Source of the DNA: JASEGV01 sp947085285
GTDB lineage: Bacteria; Bacteroidota; Ignavibacteria; UBA10030; BY39
Direction of reading: 5' to 3'
Assembly (NCBI GenBank): GCA_947085285.1
Contig: CAMTVZ010000173.1
Span: 1 to 30,315, forward strand
DNA: 30,315 bases
Below, piece after piece: positions 23,916-30,315 of this stretch. The translations under genes and the position numbers were made by a program. The stretch's first letter is position 1. Every line of letters begins with the position of its first letter. The notes below the pieces were generated by a model, which was not told where the DNA came from, made no database searches, and worked only from the letters and a program-made list of their open reading frames with translations.

Positions 23916-23986
23916 TGCCGGGTAGTCTAATGGCAGGACAGCGGCCTTTGGAGCCGTATGTGGAGGTTCGAATCCTCCCCCGGCAG
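23916..23986 (+). tRNA. trnQ: tRNA-Gln (anticodon TTG) inside the spc operon
   Basis: A full cloverleaf is visible. The acceptor TGCCGGG (23916-23922) pairs with CCCGGCA (23979-23985). The D stem is GTCT/GGAC, closed by one G-T pair. The anticodon stem GCGGC/GCCGT flanks a CTTTGGA loop with anticodon TTG. The T stem GGAGG/CCTCC flanks TTCGAAT. The weak first pair T1-A72 and discriminator G73 (23986) are identity features of bacterial tRNA-Gln. CCA is not encoded. The gene lies on the same strand between rplR (35 bp upstream) and rpsE (48 bp downstream), and I find no promoter or terminator of its own. It would be cut from the ribosomal protein transcript. Confidence 0.97.
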
Positions 23987-24034
23987 CAGAAAGTATGAAT
24001 TCATTAAAAATATTAAACATATGGAGTAAGAAAT

Positions 24035-24556
24035 TTGACACGACTAAAAGCAAGTGAACTTGAACTAAAAGATAAAATAGTTCATATTAATCGCGTAGCA
24101 AAAGTTGTAAAAGGCGGACGCCGTTTCAGCTTTAATGCGATAGTTGTTGTAGGCGACGGAAATGGCCACGTTGGTGTCGGCCTCGGCAAAGCCAACGAAG
24201 TTAGTGATGCCATCGCTAAAGGTATCGATGACGCAAAAAAGAATGTGGTAAGTGTAACAATAGTTAATGGAACAATTCCACACCCAATTTATACTAAATA
24301 TGGCGCCGCAAAAGTTTTGCTGAAACCAGCCTCTCCAGGTACCGGTTTAATTGCTGGTGGTGGGGTTCGTGCAGTACTCGAATCGGCCGGCGTTAAAGAT
24401 GTATTGACTAAATCGCTCGGCTCTTCTAATCCTCATAACGTGGTCAAAGCTACCTTAGCTGGTTTGTTACAATTGTCAGATGCAAAACAAATTGCCGCAC
24501 GTCGTGGTGTTTCGCTTCATGAACTGTTTGAAAATCAACCAAAGGTTAATGATTAG
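24035..24556 (+). CDS. rpsE: 30S ribosomal protein S5
   Basis: S5 is part of the mRNA entry channel and controls accuracy; its loop is the classic spectinomycin-resistance site. The 173-residue product contains the double-stranded-RNA-binding-like N-terminal domain with NRVAKVVKGGRRFSFNAIV (about 19-37), the intact spectinomycin loop, then GVGLGKANEVSDAIAKG and the C-terminal fold domain with GTGLIAGGGVRAVLESAGV. It starts with TTG, with GGAG about 8 bp upstream. It is the first gene after the embedded tRNA-Gln, so its message 5' end may be produced by tRNA processing. Confidence 0.97.
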   Translation: MTRLKASELELKDKIVHINRVAKVVKGGRRFSFNAIVVVGDGNGHVGVGLGKANEVSDAIAKGIDDAKKNVVSVTIVNGTIPHPIYTKYGAAKVLLKPASPGTGLIAGGGVRAVLESAGVKDVLTKSLGSSNPHNVVKATLAGLLQLSDAKQIAARRGVSLHELFENQPKVND

Positions 24557-24564
24557 GAATAGTT

Positions 24565-24756
24565 ATGGCTCATAAGAAAATTAAAATAACACAAGTTTAT
24601 AGTATTATCGATACACTCGAAGCTCATAAACGTACTATAAAAGCTTTAGGATTAGGAAAACCAAATCATTCAGTAATTAAAACCGAAACACCTCAAATTC
24701 GAGGAATGATTAATAAAGTAAAACATCTGGTAAAAGTAGAAGAAATTAAAAATTAA
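24565..24756 (+). CDS. rpmD: 50S ribosomal protein L30
   Basis: L30 is a small accessory protein of the large subunit that is absent from some bacterial lineages. The 63 residues show the usual fold: KKIKITQVYSIIDTLEAHKR, then a TIKALGLGKPNHSVIK stretch (about 22-37), and PQIRGMINKVKHLVKVEE. TAGGA precedes the ATG. It lies 8 bp after rpsE and 7 bp before rplO, the conserved S5-L30-L15 order. Confidence 0.95.
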   Translation: MAHKKIKITQVYSIIDTLEAHKRTIKALGLGKPNHSVIKTETPQIRGMINKVKHLVKVEEIKN

Positions 24757-24763
24757 AACTCAT

Positions 24764-25240
24764 ATGGCAAAAGCATTATTATCGAATTTAAAATACTCTG
24801 AAGGCTCACGCAAAAAACGAAAACGTATCGGACGTGGTCAAGGTTCAGGTCACGGCGGTACCTCGACCAAAGGGCACAAAGGTCAAAGTTCACGTTCGGG
24901 GGTGAGCTACCGTCCTTGGTTCGAAGGCGGACAGATGCCACTCACTCGGCGTGTCCCAAAATTTGGTTTCACTAATATATCACGAGTGGAGTATCAAGTG
25001 GTCAACGTCCAGAATTTAGAAACTCTTGCCCAATCCGGAAAATTACCCGACGGTATAGTTAATCCAGAAATTTTACATAACATCGGAGCAATTTCAAAAA
25101 AGCGACTCCCTGTAAAAATTTTAGGTAATGGCCAACTCAAATCAAAATTAAATGTTACAGCACACGCCTTCAGCGCTACAGCCAGCAAAAAAATTGAATC
25201 GGCTGGAGGAAAATCATTAACCATTTCTTTCAATAAGTAA
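24764..25240 (+). CDS. rplO: 50S ribosomal protein L15
   Basis: L15 is a late-stage assembly protein that spans several 23S rRNA domains. The 158-residue product has the Gly/Arg/Lys-rich N-terminal extension typical of the family, including KRIGRGQGSGHGGTSTKGHK (about 21-40) and FEGGQMPLTRRVPKFGF. A globular C-terminal domain follows. No Shine-Dalgarno sequence precedes the ATG, and the 7-bp gap from rpmD favours coupling. The stop codon lies 2 bp before the secY start. Confidence 0.97.
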   Translation: MAKALLSNLKYSEGSRKKRKRIGRGQGSGHGGTSTKGHKGQSSRSGVSYRPWFEGGQMPLTRRVPKFGFTNISRVEYQVVNVQNLETLAQSGKLPDGIVNPEILHNIGAISKKRLPVKILGNGQLKSKLNVTAHAFSATASKKIESAGGKSLTISFNK

Positions 25241-25242
25241 AA

Positions 25243-26580
25243 ATGGCAAAACTCAGCGAAAGTTTTAGAAATATTTTTAAAATACAAGAACTTAGGCAAA
25301 GAATTATTTTCACTGCTCTAATTCTAATTGTAGTCCGAATCGGTGCTCACATTACACTCCCCGGTGTTGATGCTGCAGCACTTGCCGAAGCAGTTCGCAA
25401 TCAATCGGCAAATACACTCTTTGGGCTATACGATATGTTCGTAGGTGGCGCCTTCGAAAATGCCGCAATATTTGCTTTAGGTATTATGCCTTACATCAGC
25501 GCCTCTATTATTATTCAATTGTTGGGAGCTGTAGTTCCTTACTTCCAGAAACTTTCTAAAGAGGGGGAAGAAGGCAGAAAAAAAATTACGCAGATTACTC
25601 GATACGGAACCGTCGTGGTTGCTATGTTGCAAGGATGGGGTGTGAGTGTTCGATTGATTAATATGGAAGCTGCTGGTGTTCCCATCGTTCCGCCCGAAGT
25701 ACAAGGCATTGGTTTTATGATAAGCACCATTATTGTACTAACTTCTGGTACTATTTTTATGATGTGGCTTGGCGAACAAATTACTGAAAGGGGTATTGGT
25801 AATGGAATATCCCTAATAATCTTTATCGGAATTATTGCTCTTTTGCCTCACGCAATTTTAGATGAATATCAATTAGTCAGTTCAGGTGCCCGCAGCATCA
25901 TTGTCGAAATCGTTATTATCGCTGCAATGGTTGCAATAGTTGCTGGTGTTATATTTATGACTCAAGGAACACGACGTATCCCTGTTCAATACGCAAAAAG
26001 AGTTATCGGTCGAAAAATTTATGGCGGGGTTACCCAGTACATCCCTATGCGTGTTAATACTGCAGGTGTTATGCCTATAATTTTTGCTCAGGCAATTATG
26101 TTTATACCAAGTACAATTCTTACTTTTTTCCCTGAGAGCGAATTTATTGCCAGCATCGCATCCTACTTTCAACACGATTCATATTTTTATTCTTTTGCTT
26201 TTGGTTTGATGATTATATTCTTCACTTATTTTTATACTGCTATAGCTTTTAATCCAAAAGATGTAGCCGAAACTATGCAAAAGCAGGGTGGATTTATTCC
26301 CGGTATCCGACCTGGTAAAAACACATCCGATTTTGTTGATAATATTCTTACAAAAATTACTTTACCAGGTTCAATATTTTTAGCTTTCGTTGCTATCTTA
26401 CCAACTTTCATAGCGAAGTTAGGAGTTACTGGTTCGTTTGCAAGCTTCTTTGGTGGCACCAGTCTTTTAATCATCGTGGGGGTCGGTTTAGATACTTTGC
26501 AACAAATTGAATCGCACCTACTGATGCGGCATTATGATGGATTTCTGAAAAGCGGTCATCTAAAAGGACGACGCGGCTAA
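25243..26580 (+). CDS. secY: Preprotein translocase subunit SecY
   Basis: SecY is the channel subunit of the inner-membrane translocon, working with SecE (encoded at the start of the window). The product is 445 residues with ten hydrophobic spans; the first is at about 19-36. Family motifs include LFGLYDMFVGGAFENAAIFALGI as the plug and TM2 region, LGIMPYISASIIIQLL and GNGISLIIF. The cytoplasmic loop FIPGIRPGKNTSDF, near 350-365, carries the conserved Arg needed for SecA-driven transport and ribosome contact. The start is 2 bp after rplO with no Shine-Dalgarno sequence. It is followed directly by map, with no adk between. Confidence 0.97.
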   Translation: MAKLSESFRNIFKIQELRQRIIFTALILIVVRIGAHITLPGVDAAALAEAVRNQSANTLFGLYDMFVGGAFENAAIFALGIMPYISASIIIQLLGAVVPYFQKLSKEGEEGRKKITQITRYGTVVVAMLQGWGVSVRLINMEAAGVPIVPPEVQGIGFMISTIIVLTSGTIFMMWLGEQITERGIGNGISLIIFIGIIALLPHAILDEYQLVSSGARSIIVEIVIIAAMVAIVAGVIFMTQGTRRIPVQYAKRVIGRKIYGGVTQYIPMRVNTAGVMPIIFAQAIMFIPSTILTFFPESEFIASIASYFQHDSYFYSFAFGLMIIFFTYFYTAIAFNPKDVAETMQKQGGFIPGIRPGKNTSDFVDNILTKITLPGSIFLAFVAILPTFIAKLGVTGSFASFFGGTSLLIIVGVGLDTLQQIESHLLMRHYDGFLKSGHLKGRRG

Positions 26581-26591
26581 GTTATGCTTGT

Positions 26592-27356
26592 ATGACTAGG
26601 AATTTGATTAAGTCGAAATCGGAAATTGATTTGATACGAGAAAGTTGTAGAATAGTTGCTGAAGTTTTAAAATTGTTAGAGAAATCAATAAAGCCGGGTA
26701 TTACTACAAAAGAATTAGATATAATAGCTGAAGAATACATACGTTCACAGAATGCTGAACCGGCTTTCAAAGGTTATGGTGCCGATAAGAAAAATTTATA
26801 TCCGGCTACACTATGCACTTCGGTTGAAGACGAAGTCGTTCACGGTATACCAGGCGATCGAATTCTGTTAGAAGGTGAAATAATTTCGATAGATGTTGGT
26901 GTAAAGAAAAATAACTACTACGGCGACGGAGCTAAATCGTTCGCAGTCGGTAAGATCTCAGATGAAAAAAAAAGATTGTTGGAAGTTACAGAACAATCGT
27001 TGTATAAAGGAATTGAGAAAGCCTTGAACGGTAACCGCGTATGCGATATATCGTCGGCTGTTCAAAAACATGTTGAAGAAGCAGGATTTTCGGTCGTTCG
27101 CGATTTAGTTGGCCACGGTATTGGTAGAAGTTTACACGAAGAGCCTCAAATTCCAAATTTCGGAAAACCGGGCACTGGCGAGTTGCTACGCAGTGGTATG
27201 ACATTAGCGATTGAACCGATGGTTAATTATGGTTCGTACAACGTTCGATTTAATTCTGATGGCTGGACAGTAACAACAGCAGATGGAAAACCGTCGGCAC
27301 ATTTTGAACATACAATATGTATAACTGATTCAGAACCTGAAATATTAACAAAGTAA
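26592..27356 (+). CDS. map: Methionine aminopeptidase type I
   Basis: Map removes the initiator Met from nascent proteins after deformylation, using two metal ions. All five metal ligands of the pita-bread fold are visible: D101, D112, H175, E208 and E239 (E. coli D97, D108, H171, E204, E235). The substrate-site His is H84 in VVHGIPGD. GHGIGRSLHEEPQIPNFG is the type I signature. The 254-residue length and the lack of an N-terminal zinc-finger or linker extension indicate type Ia. It lies between secY and infA, 11 bp after the former, without a clear ribosome binding site. Confidence 0.97.
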   Translation: MTRNLIKSKSEIDLIRESCRIVAEVLKLLEKSIKPGITTKELDIIAEEYIRSQNAEPAFKGYGADKKNLYPATLCTSVEDEVVHGIPGDRILLEGEIISIDVGVKKNNYYGDGAKSFAVGKISDEKKRLLEVTEQSLYKGIEKALNGNRVCDISSAVQKHVEEAGFSVVRDLVGHGIGRSLHEEPQIPNFGKPGTGELLRSGMTLAIEPMVNYGSYNVRFNSDGWTVTTADGKPSAHFEHTICITDSEPEILTK

Positions 27357-27360
27357 ATAA

Positions 27361-27579
27361 ATGGCTAAACAAGGTCCAATAAAAATGGATGGTACAATAA
27401 TCGAAACTCTGCCAAATGCAATGTTCAGAGTTCGATTAGAGAACAATCACGAAATTATTGCACACGTTTCTGGAAAAATGCGTATGAATTTTATAAAAAT
27501 ACTTGTTGGCGATAAAATTACAGTTGAATTGTCCCCTTACGATTTAACCAAGGGGAGAATTACATATAGATATAAATAG
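27361..27579 (+). CDS. infA: Translation initiation factor IF-1
   Basis: IF-1 occupies the ribosomal A site during initiation and boosts IF-2 and IF-3. The 72-residue product is the standard length and a single S1-type OB fold. Typical stretches are DGTIIETLPNAMFRVRLEN (about 10-28), HEIIAHVSGKMRMNFIKILVGDK, and the ending SPYDLTKGRITYRYK. The start is 4 bp after the map stop with no Shine-Dalgarno sequence. It is followed by rpmJ after 10 bp, the usual infA-rpmJ pair. Confidence 0.97.
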   Translation: MAKQGPIKMDGTIIETLPNAMFRVRLENNHEIIAHVSGKMRMNFIKILVGDKITVELSPYDLTKGRITYRYK

Positions 27580-27589
27580 GAGATAAGAA

Positions 27590-27706
27590 ATGAAAGTTCG
27601 TTCATCAATTAAAAAGTTATGCGAAAATTGCAAGATAGTCAAACGTAAAGGTTATGTTTACGTTATATGTAAAAAAAATCCAAAGCATAAACAACGACAA
27701 GGTTAA
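27590..27706 (+). CDS. rpmJ: 50S ribosomal protein L36 (zinc form)
   Basis: L36 is the smallest large-subunit protein and binds 23S rRNA late in assembly. Translation from the ATG at 27590 gives 38 residues starting MKVRSSIKKLCENCKIV and ending HKQRQG. The zinc ligands C11, C14, C27 and H33 are all present, so it is the zinc-binding form. TAGGAG at 27577-27582 is a good ribosome binding site. The gene is short enough to be missed by length-limited gene calling, but its place between infA and rpsM and its sequence are unambiguous. Confidence 0.97.
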   Translation: MKVRSSIKKLCENCKIVKRKGYVYVICKKNPKHKQRQG

Positions 27707-27729
27707 TTTAATAACGAAAGGAATAATAA

Positions 27730-28113
27730 GTGGCTCGTATAGCAGGTATTGATTTACCCAAAAATAAGAGAGCCGAAATCGGCTTAACATATATATTCGG
27801 AATCGGTCGTTCCACCGCAAAACGGATACTAACAAAAGCCGGTGTTGATTTCGGCAAACGAATAAGTGAGTTATCGGACGATGAAGTGGCAAAGATACGT
27901 TCAATTATTACATCGGATATAAAAGTAGAAGGTGCACTCCGCAGTGAAGTACAAATGAATATCAAACGTTTGATGGACATAGGCTCGTATCGCGGACTAC
28001 GGCACAGAAAAGGATTACCGGTACGTGGACAAAGAACTAAAACTAATGCACGTACGCGTAAAGGTAAACGTAAAACTGTAGCTGGAAAGAAAAAAGTAGC
28101 AGCTAAGAAGTAA
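27730..28113 (+). CDS. rpsM: 30S ribosomal protein S13
   Basis: S13 forms head bridges with L5 and L31 and its tail contacts the P-site tRNA. The 127-residue product starts MARIAGIDLPKNKRAEIGLT. It has a helix-two-turns-helix motif with IFGIGRSTAKRILTKAGVD and the LRHRKGLPVRGQRTKTNARTRKG stretch leading to a basic C-terminal tail. It starts with GTG, preceded by AAGGAA. It opens the alpha cluster, whose repressor in E. coli is S4; I see no pseudoknot-like leader in the 23-bp gap upstream. Confidence 0.97.
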   Translation: MARIAGIDLPKNKRAEIGLTYIFGIGRSTAKRILTKAGVDFGKRISELSDDEVAKIRSIITSDIKVEGALRSEVQMNIKRLMDIGSYRGLRHRKGLPVRGQRTKTNARTRKGKRKTVAGKKKVAAKK

Positions 28114-28156
28114 TTTGATCTATCATTAATGAATAAAAAAGAATTGGAGTTTATAA

Positions 28157-28552
28157 ATGGCAAATGTAACAACAGCAGCAGCTAAAAAGAAGAAACGTCA
28201 ACAAGTTGATGTGAACGGAAAAGTTTTTATTAAAGCAACTTTCAACAACGTCATTGTTACGATTACTGATATTTATGGCAATACAATCAGTTCGTCTTCT
28301 GCTGGGAAAAACGGTTTCAAAGGTTCGCGGAAAAATACTCCTTTTGCCGCTCAGGTTACAGCTGAAGCCGCTGCAAAAGAAGCATACGCTTTAGGTTTAA
28401 GAAAAGTTGAAGTTTTTGTTAAAGGACCCGGTTCTGGTCGCGAAGCTGCAATGCGTTCGTTACAAACTGCTGGGTTAGAAATTATGGCGATACGAGATAT
28501 TACACCAATTCCACATAACGGCTGTCGTCCACCAAAGCGTCGTAGAGTTTAA
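28157..28552 (+). CDS. rpsK: 30S ribosomal protein S11
   Basis: S11 lies on the 30S platform beside the mRNA exit channel. The 131-residue product has a short basic N-terminal tail with KKKKRQQVDVNGK, then FIKATFNNVIVTITDIYGNT, the FKGSRKNTPFAAQ stretch, and the C-terminal signature ITPIPHNGCRPPKRRRV. Length is normal. TTGGAG precedes the ATG. The 43-bp gap from rpsM has no further feature. Confidence 0.97.
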   Translation: MANVTTAAAKKKKRQQVDVNGKVFIKATFNNVIVTITDIYGNTISSSSAGKNGFKGSRKNTPFAAQVTAEAAAKEAYALGLRKVEVFVKGPGSGREAAMRSLQTAGLEIMAIRDITPIPHNGCRPPKRRRV

Positions 28553-28588
28553 TAAAGTAAAATAAAAGAAAGAAGGTTATAGAAAAGC

Positions 28589-29218
28589 ATGGCAAGATAT
28601 TTAGAATCGAGCTGTAGATTATGCCGACGAGAACGGCAAAAATTGTTTTTGAAAGGGACCAAATGTTTCTCCGAAAAGTGCCCGGTTGATAAACGAAATT
28701 ATCCTCCAGGTCAGCATGGCCAATCACGTCGTTTAAAAACTTCGGTTTATGGTCTTCAACTTCGCGAAAAACAAAAAGTTCGTCGTATGTATGGTTTGAT
28801 GGAAACTCAATTCCATAACTATTTCTTAAAAGCTCTTAAACAAACAGGAAGAACCAGCGAAATTCTGGTTAAAACATTAGAACGCCGCTTCGACAACGTA
28901 GTGTATCGGCTTGGTTTTGCTCCTTCGCGTAAAACTGCTCGCCAATTAGTTACTCATAGGCATTTTATGATCAATAACAAAGTGGTGAATGTCCCCTCGT
29001 ATCTGCTCAATCCAGGCGACGTTATTCAAGTTAGAGAAAAGAGTAAAAAATTAGATGTAATTCACTCATCATTAAAACGTGTGCGTGATAATGCTATGCT
29101 ACCTTGGTTAGTGCTCGACAAAGCTACATTGAGTGGAACTTTTCTGAACTTCCCAGAACGCGACAGTATTCTACTTGATGCAAACGAACAACTTATTGTT
29201 GAATTGTATTCTAAATAG
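28589..29218 (+). CDS. rpsD: 30S ribosomal protein S4 (zinc form)
   Basis: S4 is a primary 16S rRNA-binding protein that starts 5' domain assembly and lies at the mRNA entry site; in E. coli it represses the alpha operon. The 209-residue product has the N-terminal zinc motif C9, C12, C26, C31 found in some S4 proteins but lost in E. coli. The NYPPGQHG stretch follows. The S4 RNA-binding domain, at about 100-165, contains LERRFDNVVYRLGFAPSRKTARQLVTHRHF. AGAAGG lies upstream of the ATG. rpoA follows after 45 bp. Confidence 0.97.
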   Translation: MARYLESSCRLCRRERQKLFLKGTKCFSEKCPVDKRNYPPGQHGQSRRLKTSVYGLQLREKQKVRRMYGLMETQFHNYFLKALKQTGRTSEILVKTLERRFDNVVYRLGFAPSRKTARQLVTHRHFMINNKVVNVPSYLLNPGDVIQVREKSKKLDVIHSSLKRVRDNAMLPWLVLDKATLSGTFLNFPERDSILLDANEQLIVELYSK

Positions 29219-29263
29219 AAATTGAACTGAGCTAAATTATGAATTTGATTATAGGAGAGATAT

Positions 29264-30250
29264 ATGAATAATAATGCATCGAACTTACATATGCCTGAAA
29301 AGCTTGAAGTAGACCAACATTCTTTTACCAATACTTATGGAAAATTTATCCTTCAACCACTTGAAAAAGGTTATGGGGTAACATTGGGTAATACAATGCG
29401 TCGAGTTCTTTTGTCGTCTTTAACCGGCGCCGCTTTTAATGCTATTAAAATTAAAGGGGTGTTACACGAGTTTTCAACCATCGAAGGTGTAAAAGAAGAT
29501 GTTTCAGAACTGATTCTGAATTTAAAATCAGTACGCTTGAAATTATTGGATGATAAAACTACAAAAATTTCACTCAATTTCGAAGGACCAAAACTAATAA
29601 CAGCTGCCGATATTCAAAAAGCAAACGACGATATCGAAATATTAAATTTGAATCAGCATATTGCAACTCTCGATAAGGGGGGTGAATTAGATATCGACTT
29701 GTATATCGGTCAAGGACGTGGTTTTGTTCCTGCCGAAGAGTATGTACTTGACGAACAATTAACAGGGATCATACCTATCGATGCCATTTATTCACCGATA
29801 GTTAATGTACGCTTCACTGTTGAACCAACAAGAGTAGGCCAAAAAACAGATTACGAAAAATTAATTTTAGAAGTTCAAACTGATGGTTCAATCGCACCTG
29901 ATGATGCAATTACTCAAGCAGCTAAAATACTACGCGAACATATACAATTATTTATTAACTACGAAGGTGAATCTAATATCGAGTCAAAAAAAATTCAATC
30001 TGAAGCCGAAAAAGCAAGGATAAGAGAAATTTTAAAAATCCCTGTCGACGACCTCGAGCTTTCAGTCCGATCGCATAATGTATTACGCTCAGGGGATATA
30101 CACACCTTAGGCGATCTTGTGCGGTGCGATATCCCGGAACTTCTAAAATTTAAAAATTTTGGAAGAAAATCATTGGCTGAACTGACAGAAATTGTTGAAG
30201 AATACGGATTAACTTTCGGTATGGATGTAGACAAATATTTAAATGAATAA
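29264..30250 (+). CDS. rpoA: DNA-directed RNA polymerase subunit alpha
   Basis: RpoA dimerises to scaffold core polymerase and its C-terminal domain binds UP elements and activators. The product is 328 residues. The N-terminal domain (to about 235) contains GNTMRRVLLSSLTGAAFNAI, the dimerisation helix region, and VRFTVEPTRVGQKTDYEKLILEV. After a linker, the C-terminal domain at about 262-325 has the helix-hairpin-helix residues LSVRSHNVL, with R269 equivalent to E. coli R265, and FKNFGRKSLAELTE. TAGGAG precedes the ATG at good spacing. rplQ follows after 14 bp. Confidence 0.98.
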   Translation: MNNNASNLHMPEKLEVDQHSFTNTYGKFILQPLEKGYGVTLGNTMRRVLLSSLTGAAFNAIKIKGVLHEFSTIEGVKEDVSELILNLKSVRLKLLDDKTTKISLNFEGPKLITAADIQKANDDIEILNLNQHIATLDKGGELDIDLYIGQGRGFVPAEEYVLDEQLTGIIPIDAIYSPIVNVRFTVEPTRVGQKTDYEKLILEVQTDGSIAPDDAITQAAKILREHIQLFINYEGESNIESKKIQSEAEKARIREILKIPVDDLELSVRSHNVLRSGDIHTLGDLVRCDIPELLKFKNFGRKSLAELTEIVEEYGLTFGMDVDKYLNE

Positions 30251-30264
30251 ACAGGAAAAATTTT

Positions 30265-30315
30265 ATGCGTCATAGAAAATCTGGTAGAAAATTAAAACGA
30301 ACCGCGAGTCATAAA
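30265..30315 (+). CDS. rplQ: 50S ribosomal protein L17, 3' part beyond the window
   Basis: Only the first 17 codons are inside the window, reading MRHRKSGRKLKRTASHK with no stop. This matches the invariant L17 opening (MRHRxxGRKLxRxxxHR) and the canonical rpoA-rplQ order. L17 lies near the tunnel exit of the large subunit. AGGAAA lies about 7 bp upstream of the ATG. The rest of the gene is cut off by the window edge, so length and C terminus cannot be judged. Confidence 0.93.
   Translation, partial: MRHRKSGRKLKRTASHK

Noticed and set aside
1..30315. Mobile elements, CRISPR arrays, toxin-antitoxin or defence systems, foreign insertions
   Set aside because: No transposase, integrase, direct-repeat array or unrecognised gene was found. 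Every sizeable open frame on the plus strand is a known core gene, and gaps are at most about 150 bp.

Overview
The window is one co-directional, almost gapless block of core information-processing genes on the + strand: 41 complete protein genes, one 3'-truncated gene (rplQ) and two tRNA genes. Base composition is AT-rich. The gene order and proteins point to a bacterium of the FCB assemblage, most likely near Ignavibacteria/Chlorobiota. The hints are: secY followed directly by map with no adk; a large SI3-type insertion in the trigger-loop region of RpoC; an EF-Tu of 403 residues with an enlarged G domain; a zinc-type (type Z) S14; and tRNA genes without an encoded CCA. The assignment is inference from recognised families, not a phylogeny.

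Layout. (1) 40-7089: tRNA-Trp(CCA), secE, nusG, rplK, rplA, rplJ, rplL and rpoB, the 'rif' cluster. It carries an L10-leader-like fold ahead of rplJ and a strong hairpin plus T-tract between rplL and rpoB. (2) 7114-11412: rpoC. (3) 11413-15750: a 97-bp gap with a good sigma70-type promoter candidate, then the str cluster rpsL, rpsG, fusA, tuf. (4) 15780-20905: the S10 cluster rpsJ, rplC, rplD, rplW, rplB, rpsS, rplV, rpsC, rplP, rpmC, rpsQ, with a bulged hairpin just ahead of the rplB ribosome binding site. (5) 20925-27706: the spc cluster rplN, rplX, rplE, rpsZ, rpsH, rplF, rplR, then a tRNA-Gln(UUG) gene inserted in the operon, then rpsE, rpmD, rplO, secY, map, infA, rpmJ. (6) 27730-30315: the alpha cluster rpsM, rpsK, rpsD, rpoA, rplQ.

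Together these genes make 32 ribosomal proteins, the alpha, beta and beta' subunits of RNA polymerase, NusG, two translational GTPases (EF-Tu and EF-G), IF-1, the SecY and SecE subunits of the translocon, and the methionine aminopeptidase that trims nascent chains. Spacing is mostly 3-60 bp, so long polycistronic transcripts are likely. The places where expression could be divided are the rplL-rpoB hairpin, the rpoC-rpsL promoter candidate, the rplB leader hairpin and the embedded tRNA-Gln.

I see no mobile element, CRISPR array, toxin-antitoxin pair, defence gene or unrecognised protein family. The content is ordinary core genome. What deserves a second look is the intra-operon tRNA-Gln and several structured intergenic RNAs.
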